A stretch of 64,000 nt of DNA, taken from assembly GCA_016715365.1 (NCBI GenBank), contig JADKAM010000001.1, positions 1,674,001 to 1,738,000 of the forward strand, in the 5' to 3' direction. The translations under genes and the position numbers were made by a program. Source of the stretch: Chitinophagaceae bacterium. GTDB taxonomy: Bacteria; Bacteroidota; Bacteroidia; Chitinophagales; Chitinophagaceae. Shown here in pieces: positions 34,196-44,031 of the stretch. The first letter of the stretch is position 1. The number at the start of each line of letters is the position of its first letter. The notes under the pieces are model-generated. The model did no database searches. It was not told the DNA's origin and worked only from the letters and a program-made list of their open reading frames with translations.

Positions 34196-36816
34196 AATTT
34201 TTTATTTGTTAAGGTATAAATCTTTTGTATTAATTCGTTGGTATCAAAAGGTTTTCCAATAAAATCGTTCATTCCTGCCTGCTGGCATAATTCAACTTCT
34301 TCTTTAAGCACATTGGCTGTCATGGCAATTATGGGTGTGTTGGCTTTTTCGTTGTCAAAAGCCCTGATGGCTTTGGTTGCTTCGTAGCCATTCATGGTGG
34401 GCATTTGCACATCCATCAAAATAATATCAAAACGGGATGATCTTAATTTTTCAACAGCAATGGCACCATTTTCGGCAAGCTCAACTATTACTTCTTCAAT
34501 TGCATCTTCCAATTCTTCCTGGGCCACCACTGCATTAAATTGATTGTCTTCTACAAGCAGTATGCTAATGCCTTTCAGATCTGCAGCAATACTGGTATTT
34601 GTAGTTTCTGCATAGGTGCTTTCAGTTTTTTGGGCTGCCATTTCATACCCTATTATAAAATGAAACCGGCTGCCTTTACCTTTTTCACTCTCTACCCAAA
34701 TTTTACCTGTATGCAATTCTATTAGCTTTTTAGAAATGCTTAATCCTAATCCTGTTCCACCAAATTTTCTGGAGGTATCGCTATAAGCCTGCTCAAAAGA
34801 TTTAAATATTTTATCTACATGATCCTCGTCAATACCAATACCTGTATCAGACACAGTAAAATGAAGATTTAGTTTGCCATCAACTTTATCAGATTTTATA
34901 GTGGTGGTTACATGGCCCTTTTCGGTAAACTTAATGGCATTGCCAATTAAATTGATAAGGATCTGACGCAACCTGGTGGAATCACCTTTAACAATAAGTT
35001 CATCTGCCGGAAGATCTTTTTTAAGTTCCAGCCCTTTTTCTTCGGCTTTGAACTGCATAATGGTGTGTACATTATTCACCAATTCATTTACAGAAAATGG
35101 TTCATGCTCCAGTTCTACTTTTCCTGCTTCAATTTTTGAAATATCAAGGATATCATTGATGATGACCAGCAAAGAATCGGAAGACTGTTTTATGCCGTCC
35201 AGATATTCCTTTTGATCTTCATTTGGATTGCGTCTTATTAAAATATCCGTCATGCCTTTGATGGCATTCATGGGTGTACGTATCTCGTGGCTCATATTGG
35301 CCAGGAACTGATGTTTGGCTTTTTCACTGGCTTCGGCTTTTTCTTTTTCAGCTTCGATGATCTCATTTTTTTGTTGCAACAGTCGTTGTGTTCTTCGGGT
35401 ATATCTAAGTCTTGCAAACAATCCCAACGCAAGCAGGAATGCTGAAATTCCTAAAAACAAAATCCAGTTTCTGGTGGATTTTTGTTTGTTAATCTGAGTT
35501 TGAAAATCGAGTTTAGATTTTAGCTGTTGCTGCGTAAATTGATTTTCCAGTTCCAAACGGGTTACTTCGCTGCTGTTTCTCCATTTGGCTAATGTATCTT
35601 CTGTCTGCATACGTAACCTGTAATTTTGCAGTGCATTTTTGTAATCTCCTAAGCCTTCATAAGCCTGTGAGAGTATATCATATTTATCTGAAACATCTTT
35701 ATTATAAGTTTGGGCAGATGCTTTTACTGAGTCAATTGTTTGAATAGCATTGTTATACTTTTTTAAACCCAAATAAGCCCTTGCTTTTTCTGTATAAAAA
35801 ATGGGCTCAGGCTTTTGCCCCTTGCCTTCTCCATTATAAAATGCTTGTACCTCATTCAGTTCAGCTAATGCTCCAGAATAGTTTTTGGATAAATTCTTAA
35901 TACCTGCGTTTAATGTTTTTGCGATATTATAACAAGGCTCACAGTGTTTAACATTTTTCATCACGTACATAGCAGAATCTATATAGCGTTGGGCTTTTGC
36001 TTCATCTTTTAATTTCAGCATTAAATTGGATTTGCCAAGATATGAGCTACCCAGGCTAAACGTATCTTTTCGTGAATGAGCTACCTGCAGGCTTTTATCA
36101 ATATATTTTTCTGCTTCTTTATAGTTTCCTATCTGGGCATGAATTCCTGCAAGCTCTTCGTTGCTTCGGCCATAAGTATAGTCTATTAACTTCAATTCTT
36201 CCGATAAACGCTGGGTTTCCAGGAAATAGACTAAGGCTTGTGGATACTTTTCATTCAGTTTGTACCAGGTTCCAAATTCTAAATTTGCATCCCTGAGTAT
36301 TTTAAGGTCTGAAGGTTTATCTGAAAGAGAACTTTTCATTTTATTGAATTCATTGATAATTACTTCCTCTTTCACATCCTCATTACATTGAAATTTTAAT
36401 ATACCATATGCCCAAAAAATAAAAGGTAATTTGCTATCATTAGCAACCTTTGCACTTTCTATCACTTTTTTTGCAGCAGCACACATACATTCAGTGTTAC
36501 CGGCACAAGCTTCTATCGTCATCATATAAAATAATGGTAAGTAGCCCCTTTTATTTTGTTTTAAAGCCAGTTCAATGGCTTCTTTAGGTTCATTTTTCCA
36601 TTTCTGCCACCAATCCGGTTCCTGATTGGGTAGGGAATCTATATCCATTCTCTCCCAGATGGCTTCTAATCTTACTGTTTCCGGTTTCGATGAATCTTTC
36701 CAGGTGGCATACAACACATCATCTGTTTTGGTTTGCCCATAAAGGATGGAGGAAAAAAGCATTCCGAAAACAATCAGCAGGTATTTTAAATGAATTTGTT
36801 TGTTGGCTATACTCAT
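34192..36816 (-). CDS. Hybrid sensor histidine kinase with TPR sensor region
   Basis: An 874-residue membrane kinase. A signal or anchor segment (about 10-27) is followed by a periplasmic region of tetratricopeptide-like repeats (about 150-430). A transmembrane helix (about 450-472), a short coiled coil and HisKA with HEIRTPMN (His about 510) come next. The HATPase has NLIGNAIKF, DTGIGI and GTGLGLSI. A C-terminal receiver has LMDVQMP (Asp about 802). It senses an unknown envelope signal. It heads an operon with the receiver and Hpt genes and faces a divergent LytTR regulator. Confidence 0.93.
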   Translation of the reverse strand: MSIANKQIHLKYLLIVFGMLFSSILYGQTKTDDVLYATWKDSSKPETVRLEAIWERMDIDSLPNQEPDWWQKWKNEPKEAIELALKQNKRGYLPLFYMMTIEACAGNTECMCAAAKKVIESAKVANDSKLPFIFWAYGILKFQCNEDVKEEVIINEFNKMKSSLSDKPSDLKILRDANLEFGTWYKLNEKYPQALVYFLETQRLSEELKLIDYTYGRSNEELAGIHAQIGNYKEAEKYIDKSLQVAHSRKDTFSLGSSYLGKSNLMLKLKDEAKAQRYIDSAMYVMKNVKHCEPCYNIAKTLNAGIKNLSKNYSGALAELNEVQAFYNGEGKGQKPEPIFYTEKARAYLGLKKYNNAIQTIDSVKASAQTYNKDVSDKYDILSQAYEGLGDYKNALQNYRLRMQTEDTLAKWRNSSEVTRLELENQFTQQQLKSKLDFQTQINKQKSTRNWILFLGISAFLLALGLFARLRYTRRTQRLLQQKNEIIEAEKEKAEASEKAKHQFLANMSHEIRTPMNAIKGMTDILIRRNPNEDQKEYLDGIKQSSDSLLVIINDILDISKIEAGKVELEHEPFSVNELVNNVHTIMQFKAEEKGLELKKDLPADELIVKGDSTRLRQILINLIGNAIKFTEKGHVTTTIKSDKVDGKLNLHFTVSDTGIGIDEDHVDKIFKSFEQAYSDTSRKFGGTGLGLSISKKLIELHTGKIWVESEKGKGSRFHFIIGYEMAAQKTESTYAETTNTSIAADLKGISILLVEDNQFNAVVAQEELEDAIEEVIVELAENGAIAVEKLRSSRFDIILMDVQMPTMNGYEATKAIRAFDNEKANTPIIAMTANVLKEEVELCQQAGMNDFIGKPFDTNELIQKIYTLTNKKL

Positions 36817-36966
36817 TATTTTATTTACTGGTTAAAATACAATTATATAATTACAGGGTAAACTAAGGTATAATACTAAAAGGGAACATAGTTGGGTTAT
36901 CAAAAGGTAACTTTAATTATCAAACGGTTTTAAATAGTAATGTCGATTAGACATCAAAATTATACT

Positions 36967-37052
36967 GTCAGCCTGAGCCTGTCGAAGGCGGGTTCACAAA
37001 TAAAAGAGGCTCTTTCCCAAATAACCCGGTTTCGACAAGCTCAACCTGGCAG
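36967..37052. repeat. Paired dispersed palindromic repeats in opposite orientation
   Basis: A forward copy, CTGAGCCTGTCGAAGG at 36973-36988, and a reverse copy, GGTTTCGACAAGCTCAACC at 37028-37046, face each other about 40 bp apart. Outer words (GTCAGCC and GGCAGC) and inner words (GGGTT and AACCC) also pair, so the pair can fold as one long hairpin. It lies in the 297-bp gap between the divergent hybrid kinase and LytTR genes. Confidence 0.7.
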
Positions 37053-37113
37053 CTTTTATTAGGATAGATTTAATGTCTGATTGGTAAAATGTATATTTAC
37101 TTTAAGTTTATTT

Positions 37114-37854
37114 ATGAAACCAATAAAAGCTTTAATAGTTGAAGACAACGCCTTTATGGCAACCGTGCTGAATGATCTGCTTACGCAACATGCAACTGAT
37201 ATTGCTGTTTTAAATATAGCTAATACCGGCAAAAAGGCACTACAGTTAATTGCTTCCGAAAAACCCGATGTTGTTTTCCTGGATATTGAATTACCCGATA
37301 TGACAGGCTTTGAGTTGCTTCAGCAATTAGGAGATATCAATTTTCAAACTATTTTTACCACTTCGCACAGCCATTATGCGATAAAGGCATTTCGGTTTAA
37401 CGCATTGGATTATCTGATCAAGCCAATTCAGGAAACTGAACTTGATGAAGCGGTAAAACGGTTACTGAAGTCTGCAGGTAATACAATTGAAGTTAAGCAT
37501 GCGTTGTCAAATTTTCAATCACAATCGGTTGAAGATCAAAAACTGGTGTTACCAACACAAAATGGAACCTTGCGGTTACCATTAAAACAAATTACACATA
37601 TTGAAGGAGAGCGCAATTACAGTTATATCTATTTATCAAACGGATCGCGGGAGTTGTCATCTAAAAACTTAGCGTACTTTGAAGACATACTCATTGATAA
37701 AAATTTTTTCAGAAGCCATCGTTCCTACCTGGTTAACAGGTATCACATCAATACATTAAAGAATGACCAGTTTGTTTTAAAAAACGGGATTGAAATTCCA
37801 ATTTCCCGGCGAAAGATAATAGAAGCTGATACCTGGTTTTTTAAAGGCCGGTAG
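37114..37854 (+). CDS. LytTR-family response regulator
   Basis: A 246-residue regulator. The N-terminal receiver has IVEDNAFM, VVFLDIELPD (phosphoacceptor Asp near residue 55) and DYLIKPIQ with the conserved Lys. The C-terminal LytTR DNA-binding domain has the ITHIEGERNYSYIYL and FFRSHRSYLVNRYHI motifs. The ATG at 37114 is chosen because it opens the receiver directly; an upstream TTG would add eleven unlike residues. It is divergent from the phosphorelay operon and may be its output, though LytTR regulators more often pair with LytS/YpdA-type kinases. Confidence 0.9.
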   Translation: MKPIKALIVEDNAFMATVLNDLLTQHATDIAVLNIANTGKKALQLIASEKPDVVFLDIELPDMTGFELLQQLGDINFQTIFTTSHSHYAIKAFRFNALDYLIKPIQETELDEAVKRLLKSAGNTIEVKHALSNFQSQSVEDQKLVLPTQNGTLRLPLKQITHIEGERNYSYIYLSNGSRELSSKNLAYFEDILIDKNFFRSHRSYLVNRYHINTLKNDQFVLKNGIEIPISRRKIIEADTWFFKGR

Positions 37855-37892
37855 ATCTGGTAATTTCTGAACATCTTTTACCAGCTAACTGA

Positions 37893-38729
37893 TCATTCTT
37901 TAATGATCGAAATCTTCATTCTCACATTTTCCTTTGGCCTGTCATTCTTATCGGTTTTAACGGCTGCAATTTTATCAATCACATCAAGTCCTTCAACTAC
38001 TTCACCAAAAATGGTATAGTTCATATCTAAATGCGGGGTACCGCCAAGCGTAGCGTATGTTTTCTTTTGTTCGGCCGCGTAGGTAAAGTGAGGCGTTCTT
38101 TCATATTCTGCAATAGAGACAGGATCAACCAATTGACGCCTTACAATTTTCAGGCTGTCGGTTTTTCCTTCCATATCAAGGCGCATATAATATTTTTTCA
38201 GCTCCGGGCTTTTGCCGCCATAAGCAACCGTATAATTTATTTTTTGTACGATGTCTTTATTTATTCTTATCTCGGCTTTTCGCAAAGCAAGCGAATCATA
38301 GGTTTTACCCATCACAATATAAAATTGAGAACCGGATGATTCTTTGGCAGGATCAACCTCATCATCTTCCCTTGCTGCTGCCAGCATACCTTTTTTGTGG
38401 TAAATTTTTTTATTGAATTCGGCCGGTATCCAATAACCGGTATCTCCATAACCCAAGGTGCTGCTGTCGTTTGCCACCCTGCTGTCAGGATCGCCACCCT
38501 GTATCATAAAATGATTGATGACCCGGTGAAAAAGCAGGCTGTCGTAATAACCCTGCATAACCAGCTTAATAAAATTTCTACTGTGAAGGGGCGTTTCTTT
38601 AAAAAGTTTCACCTTCATATTTCCGTAAGGAGTACTTATGAGAATTGTTTCCTTACCATAGGTTTGAGCAATGGAATTATTGGTTCCAATACAAGCGAGG
38701 AAAGCTATTGTTATTAAATATTTTGTCAT
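37893..38729 (-). CDS. Exported cyclophilin-type peptidyl-prolyl isomerase
   Basis: A 278-residue protein with a signal peptide (about 1-21). The cyclophilin core shows FHRVINHFMIQGGDP, SSGSQFYIVMG and FGEVVEGLDVIDKI. Between the last two motifs lies an insertion of about 80 residues, charged and helical, that ordinary cyclophilins lack. It catalyses proline isomerisation of periplasmic proteins. It lies downstream of the GNAT gene on the same strand. Confidence 0.9.
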   Translation of the reverse strand: MTKYLITIAFLACIGTNNSIAQTYGKETILISTPYGNMKVKLFKETPLHSRNFIKLVMQGYYDSLLFHRVINHFMIQGGDPDSRVANDSSTLGYGDTGYWIPAEFNKKIYHKKGMLAAAREDDEVDPAKESSGSQFYIVMGKTYDSLALRKAEIRINKDIVQKINYTVAYGGKSPELKKYYMRLDMEGKTDSLKIVRRQLVDPVSIAEYERTPHFTYAAEQKKTYATLGGTPHLDMNYTIFGEVVEGLDVIDKIAAVKTDKNDRPKENVRMKISIIKE

Positions 38730-38763
38730 GACTTGGTCTGTAGTTTTGAAATGTATTGCAAGT

Positions 38764-39702
38764 TTATGTTTTCTTCATCCATTTTAAATAAGCAGGTAGT
38801 TTGTTCAACCGTATAGCACTATACTTTTCCTCCACCGCCCCAAAGCTGCTGTAAAAAAATGCCAGGCTGGGTATATCGCTTCCTTCAAAATCTAAAATAA
38901 TATCTTCTCCGGCATGGTCTTTTATAAAAGCATTGATAAGTGCATGTGAAGCCCCCAGTGTTTTTCCGTTTGGATGATTGCCCACCATGATATAATAGGC
39001 CCTGCTGTGCGAAAAGAAAAAAACCGCCGATGCGATCAACTGCCCCTCCTTTGTATAAACACCATAGGTGGTGGCTTTTTGTTTGCTGTACAATAAATGA
39101 AACAGTTTTTCAAACCTGTTAAAATCATCAGCAGCAACAGCAGCAAAACTATTGGATTGTTCCTTCGCCAGTTTTATTACATCAGCTACCGGAATGTTTT
39201 TATTAATGCTTAATTGAAACTGCCCGCTCTTTTTAATATTGCGTTGTATATTTTGCCGGTAAGCAGCGTGCAGTTTTTCATAATTATTGTTCAGGCTTAA
39301 AACATAATTCATCCGATGGTACAGATCAAAATCGGTAAGCTTAAAAAGATTGCCGGGGTTAAAATAAATATCCCAGTATTTAAATTTTGAAGGAATTGCC
39401 TGCAAGAATGCGTTAACCGTTTCAGCAGTAACAGATTTTCCAAACACACCCAGGCAGGCTGTAAATGCAGGTTGGTATAAATAATGAATGCTGTATTTTT
39501 TGTTCCAGGTAAGTGGCATCACGGCTTCATAATCACCTCCACCGGATCCTGCGGACAGTACCAGCGCATCCCAGTTTTTAGCCATGGCATCTAAATAAAA
39601 AGAATAGCCATAGATCAATCCATCAGCTGCCTTGTCAATACAGGCATCCCACTTGGGTTTATTGATCTGCTGATATGTCAGGTAAGTAATTTCCACCATC
39701 AA
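38764..39702 (-). CDS. GNAT/FemAB-like acyltransferase
   Basis: A 312-residue soluble protein. The C-terminal half has the acetyl-CoA fold pattern, with YGVYTKEGQLIASAVFFF, the strand YYIMVGN and LGASHALINAFIKDHAGEDIILDFEGSD. This layout is shared by FemAB-like and GNAT proteins of Bacteroidota. The substrate is unknown. It starts with two Met codons, and the upstream peptidase stop overlaps it by four bases, so the two are co-translated. Confidence 0.7.
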   Translation of the reverse strand: MMVEITYLTYQQINKPKWDACIDKAADGLIYGYSFYLDAMAKNWDALVLSAGSGGGDYEAVMPLTWNKKYSIHYLYQPAFTACLGVFGKSVTAETVNAFLQAIPSKFKYWDIYFNPGNLFKLTDFDLYHRMNYVLSLNNNYEKLHAAYRQNIQRNIKKSGQFQLSINKNIPVADVIKLAKEQSNSFAAVAADDFNRFEKLFHLLYSKQKATTYGVYTKEGQLIASAVFFFSHSRAYYIMVGNHPNGKTLGASHALINAFIKDHAGEDIILDFEGSDIPSLAFFYSSFGAVEEKYSAIRLNKLPAYLKWMKKT

Positions 39703-42530
39703 AAAGGAATTTGCGGAACCAGTTTTTTAAGGCTTATATTTTGAAGGTCGATACTAAAAGATATTTTTTTCAGGAGCAGGGGAAGCCCTTTGTCGGTAAT
39801 AACAGATTTATAATAGTCTTTGTATTCTTTACTGTACAAAAGGGGTACGTAAATATTTACCAGGTTTTTAAATAAAGAAACCTGCAGACCTGCATCGTAC
39901 ACAAACCTGGCAGTAGGGGCATTTTTTTTCCAGGCTTCGGCATAGGTTCCTATATCAACAAATACCCTGAGGGGGAGTTTAAATGGAAATAATGCTTTGG
40001 GAATGGTTGATGTAAAATTTGCAGCAGCCAGCCAGTCATCTGTTTTTCCAATTTTGTTGCTTAAATAATCGGTACGCACTTTAAAGCCTCCGTCACGTAT
40101 CATTATCTGCTGACTGGAAAATTTTTCAAACTCATTGCGGCCAATAAAATAATTGCTGTAGGTATAATCTTCATCACCTTTTGGCCCGGTCATATTTAAA
40201 TGATAACGGCCGGTTTCAAACTGGTTGATAAAAGTTTTATCGCCCAGGTAGAAAAATTTACCGGCAAATAACCTCAGATCCATTCCTCCGCCTTTGGCGT
40301 AATTGAAAAAATAATTTCCGGTAAAGGCAACACGGGCAAAGCCTTTGCCCTGCTCAACCTGTAACGCTCCCTTATAAGGATATAGAACCCGGTTGTTCTC
40401 TATTACAAATTGCAACTGGTTTACGTACCTCGATTTGGTTGGATAAGTAATTACATCAACCTGGTTCACGGTATCCCGGGTAAACAATAAATCCTGTTCG
40501 TTTATTAAAAATGTTTTCCACTGAAGATACTTTGTAATGCTGCTGCGTGGGTTTTTATTGGCAAAAACAAATTTAAGCGATGGCACTATTTTTGAAAAAC
40601 GCTGTGCATGTGTGGTGTTGGTTGAATCGGTGAAATTATCACCCGAGAATGTTGCTCCTGCAACAGCGACCTCAAATTTTTGTCCGTTATCACCGGGATA
40701 GAAAGTATAGCCCAGCCTGCCAATACCATTTAATTGCTTACTTTTTGTTGCATACAAGGGTGCAATTACAAACTGAAATTTATTCAGCGGCAGTGTATAA
40801 TTATGTAACAATGCGCCAATCATAAATTTATCGTAAAAATTATACCCAATGGCAGGTGAAGCAAAAATATAATTGTGTTTATCAGTTTCTTTCATGCTGA
40901 AGAATGCAGCAAAGCGGATGTCTTTTTTTGTATTCTGATTTTTTAATTCACCTTTTTTATTCAGCAAGGAAAATGTTGCATCTGCATTTTTACCACTTAC
41001 TTCTTCCACTACTTTTTTAAAATCTTCGGGATACGGATGTTTAAACTGCCAGCGTTTGTAATATTCCTGCATACAGTTATCAAATACTTCTTTGCCCAGT
41101 TCATCTTCCAGCAGTTTCATCCAGTCGCCGGTTTTTGTATAGCTAATCATGTTGTAATTGAGGAAACTGAATTTTTCGGAAGGGGTTTCAATGGGTTGAT
41201 CTTTTTTAATGCCGGTGATCGTTTGCAAAACGATATGCTGTATATCATCTGGTAATCTATTATTGATAAAAGCCGACTTTGTTCTTCCAATCTCAATATT
41301 GGTATTGCCGTATTGCTGCATTGAATAGCGGTTGTCGTAATAGGTGTTCATACCTTCATCCATCCAGGGATGAAGGCGCTCGTTTGTGCCCAGTATTGCT
41401 TCAAACCAGTTGTGGCCCACTTCATGGTAAATTACAAAGTCAAGACTTTTTTCACTGCCACCATCATCCAGCAATGTAATGGTCGGGTATTCCATGCCGC
41501 CGCCATTACCGCCATCAACAACGCTAACTACATTATAAGGATATTCTCCAAGCCACTTACTTTTTGTAAGAATGGCTCTTTTTATCATAGTTATGCTGTT
41601 CGTCCAGTTTTCTTTGTTCTCGCTATAATAAAAAGCATTTGCTGTAATTATTTTACCCGACGGTAATTGGAGTGTATCTGTTTTTACAGAAAAAGTTTTA
41701 TCGGCAAACCAGACAAAGTCATGTACATTATTTTGTTTGTACTGCAGGGTTTTTGTTTTGGCCGAAGAAGGTATCTCCGACATGCCGGCTCCTTTTTTTT
41801 GTTCTGCTTTTTTTGCTGCTTTGAGGTTTCTTGTAAAAGGCTGTTTATTTTTTAACCAATCAGCTTCTGAGGCATTTTGCAGATCGCCGGTTGCAGCTAC
41901 CACATAATTATCAGGCAATGTTATCTGCACTTCATAATTGCCAAACTCTGCATAAAATTCTCCCTGGTCTAAATAGGGTATGGCGTGCCAGCCTTTACGG
42001 TCGTACACTGCGGGTTTGGGGTACCATTGGGTAATTTGATAAGCCTGTACCATATGCCCTCCCCTGGAAAAGTTGTAAGGTAGTTTTACATGAAAGGGTG
42101 TTTCAATTTTTGCACTGCTGTTTGGCGCAATGGGTTTTGGTAAAATAAGTTTGATGATATCCTGGTGTTGCGGATGATCGGTTGTTTTGGCCACTTCGCC
42201 ATTTACTTTAAAATCAAGCCGGTTTATATAGCCCCGTTTATCCGCATTGCTGAAATAAAAATCAGTGCTTCCGTTCTCCAGGTCCTGGTCGGTAAAAGCA
42301 GTCTTGTCATTTTTAAAAGCATTGGGCCAGAGGTGTATCCAGATGAAATGCAATGTGTCGGGCGAATTGTTGTGATAATCCATCTTTACAAAACCATCCA
42401 GTGTATTATCTGCATCATTAAGGGTTACATCAATTTTGTAATTAACCTGCTGCTGCCAGTAGTTTGGTAATTGGCACCAGGCAATAGGCAATAAGCAAAA
42501 CGAAAAAGCAAAAAGCAGTAATCTTTTCAA
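39699..42530 (-). CDS. M1-family metallopeptidase with C-terminal beta-rich region
   Basis: A 943-residue exported protein with a signal peptide (about 1-19). The catalytic core has GGMEYPT (a GxMEN variant) and HEVGH followed 18 residues later by Glu in MDEGMNTY, the M1 gluzincin zinc site. The last roughly 390 residues are rich in beta strands and aromatic residues, like an outer-membrane or surface domain. It likely degrades peptides in the periplasm or at the cell surface. It is co-translated with the GNAT gene downstream. Confidence 0.9.
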   Translation of the reverse strand: MKRLLLFAFSFCLLPIAWCQLPNYWQQQVNYKIDVTLNDADNTLDGFVKMDYHNNSPDTLHFIWIHLWPNAFKNDKTAFTDQDLENGSTDFYFSNADKRGYINRLDFKVNGEVAKTTDHPQHQDIIKLILPKPIAPNSSAKIETPFHVKLPYNFSRGGHMVQAYQITQWYPKPAVYDRKGWHAIPYLDQGEFYAEFGNYEVQITLPDNYVVAATGDLQNASEADWLKNKQPFTRNLKAAKKAEQKKGAGMSEIPSSAKTKTLQYKQNNVHDFVWFADKTFSVKTDTLQLPSGKIITANAFYYSENKENWTNSITMIKRAILTKSKWLGEYPYNVVSVVDGGNGGGMEYPTITLLDDGGSEKSLDFVIYHEVGHNWFEAILGTNERLHPWMDEGMNTYYDNRYSMQQYGNTNIEIGRTKSAFINNRLPDDIQHIVLQTITGIKKDQPIETPSEKFSFLNYNMISYTKTGDWMKLLEDELGKEVFDNCMQEYYKRWQFKHPYPEDFKKVVEEVSGKNADATFSLLNKKGELKNQNTKKDIRFAAFFSMKETDKHNYIFASPAIGYNFYDKFMIGALLHNYTLPLNKFQFVIAPLYATKSKQLNGIGRLGYTFYPGDNGQKFEVAVAGATFSGDNFTDSTNTTHAQRFSKIVPSLKFVFANKNPRSSITKYLQWKTFLINEQDLLFTRDTVNQVDVITYPTKSRYVNQLQFVIENNRVLYPYKGALQVEQGKGFARVAFTGNYFFNYAKGGGMDLRLFAGKFFYLGDKTFINQFETGRYHLNMTGPKGDEDYTYSNYFIGRNEFEKFSSQQIMIRDGGFKVRTDYLSNKIGKTDDWLAAANFTSTIPKALFPFKLPLRVFVDIGTYAEAWKKNAPTARFVYDAGLQVSLFKNLVNIYVPLLYSKEYKDYYKSVITDKGLPLLLKKISFSIDLQNISLKKLVPQIPF

Positions 42531-42595
42531 GACAAAGTTGTTTTATCAAAAATAACTAAATCAGTGCAATCAAAATAATCAGCCAGATCTGCGTT

Positions 42596-43993
42596 TTACT
42601 TACCTTTTCCAGATAGAATTATACGAATGGTGTGCAGCATAATTTTAAAATCCAGTGCCAGCGATACATTTTCGATATACATCAGATCGTATGGCATGCG
42701 TTCAATCATTTCTTCCACCGTTTCGGCATAACCAAACTTAACCATGCCCCAGCTGCTGAGGCCGGGTTTTACTTTCAGCAGAAAATTATATTCGGGGTGC
42801 TTCTCTGTTATTTTATCAATGTAAAATTTCCTTTCTGGCCTGGGGCCAACCAAACTCATTTCGCCTTTAATAATATTCCATAATTGCGGCAGTTCATCCA
42901 GCCGCCATTTGCGCATGGTTCTTCCCCAGGATGTTATGCGTGGGTCCTGGTCGCTGCTAAGTTCGGGGCCGTTCTTTTCTGCATCGGGTATCATGCTACG
43001 GAATTTGATCATGATAAAAGGATTTCCTTTGTAACCAATTCGTTCCTGGAAATAAAACAGGTTTCCTTTAGAAGATAATTTTACCCGGATGGCAGTATAA
43101 ATAAATAAGGGAAGCAGTATGATAATACTGAGTATGCCAGCCACAATATCCAGCAATCGTTTTATATGCTGCTGCCATTGCGGCATTAAACCAGATTGCA
43201 TTTCTATAAGCGGAATGCCCAGTACATTATTCGTTTTCACCGAGCCGCTGATGATATCTACCGTGTCGGCTGTTAATTTAATATTTACTTCTGTATTACT
43301 TAATTGCTGCAGTATTTTCTCCAACTGATCTCTTTCTTTTTTTTCTACAGCAATAATTACTTCCTCAATTTTATTTTCAGTGATAATGGAAGTCGCATCT
43401 GCCGCATTACCCAGGTTACTAATACCCGGTGGTAATGCAGAGCTGTTATTCCCATTGGTATTGGCAAAGCCGCTTATACGGTAACCTGTTTTTTCTTTAT
43501 TGTTGATGATTGAATTGTACAGTTTAACTGCATTGGAGCTGGAGCCCAGGATAAGGGTATTAAAAAAAACAGTGCCTTTATTTAACTGTGTTTTGGCAAG
43601 GTTTAAAAAAAACAACCTTATCCAAAATGTGATTAAGGTCTGAATGATCCAGAGGGAGAGAAATTCTTTGTAGTAAATAGTGTAATCGCCGGTAACATCG
43701 TATAATAAAAATAAAAAGAGGATGCAGATGCTTGCAAAGAATGTATAAACAAGGGTATTAAAAAATTCAGACAGTCTTGATTTATGATACAGATTACTGT
43801 AAGTACCAACCAGGTAATACACCATCAGCCAGATAACAGGAAAAAGTGCAAGGCCGATATAAAACCTTGTGCCAATCAGAAAGGCTTCCTGTATAATATA
43901 TTTTCTTACAAAATAAAAACAAACCCACGATAGTATGGCTGCTATACAATCGCCTAAAGCATACCAGCTGATATGTATTCTGGGTTGATTCAA
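42596..43993 (-). CDS. Polyprenyl glycosylphosphotransferase (WcaJ-like, exopolysaccharide initiation)
   Basis: A 465-residue membrane protein with four or five N-terminal membrane helices, a CoA-binding-like middle (about 145-250) and a C-terminal bacterial sugar transferase domain. The latter has FRSMIPDAEKNGP, RKWRLDELPQLWNIIKGEMSLVGPRPE and a Lys-Pro-Gly loop. It transfers a sugar 1-phosphate to undecaprenyl phosphate to start polysaccharide chains. Its neighbours include a Gfo/Idh oxidoreductase but no full polysaccharide cluster. Confidence 0.92.
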   Translation of the reverse strand: MNQPRIHISWYALGDCIAAILSWVCFYFVRKYIIQEAFLIGTRFYIGLALFPVIWLMVYYLVGTYSNLYHKSRLSEFFNTLVYTFFASICILFLFLLYDVTGDYTIYYKEFLSLWIIQTLITFWIRLFFLNLAKTQLNKGTVFFNTLILGSSSNAVKLYNSIINNKEKTGYRISGFANTNGNNSSALPPGISNLGNAADATSIITENKIEEVIIAVEKKERDQLEKILQQLSNTEVNIKLTADTVDIISGSVKTNNVLGIPLIEMQSGLMPQWQQHIKRLLDIVAGILSIIILLPLFIYTAIRVKLSSKGNLFYFQERIGYKGNPFIMIKFRSMIPDAEKNGPELSSDQDPRITSWGRTMRKWRLDELPQLWNIIKGEMSLVGPRPERKFYIDKITEKHPEYNFLLKVKPGLSSWGMVKFGYAETVEEMIERMPYDLMYIENVSLALDFKIMLHTIRIILSGKGK

Positions 43994-44031
43994 TGATGCG
44001 TTTCTAATTAGCGTAAAATAATTTTCATTTG

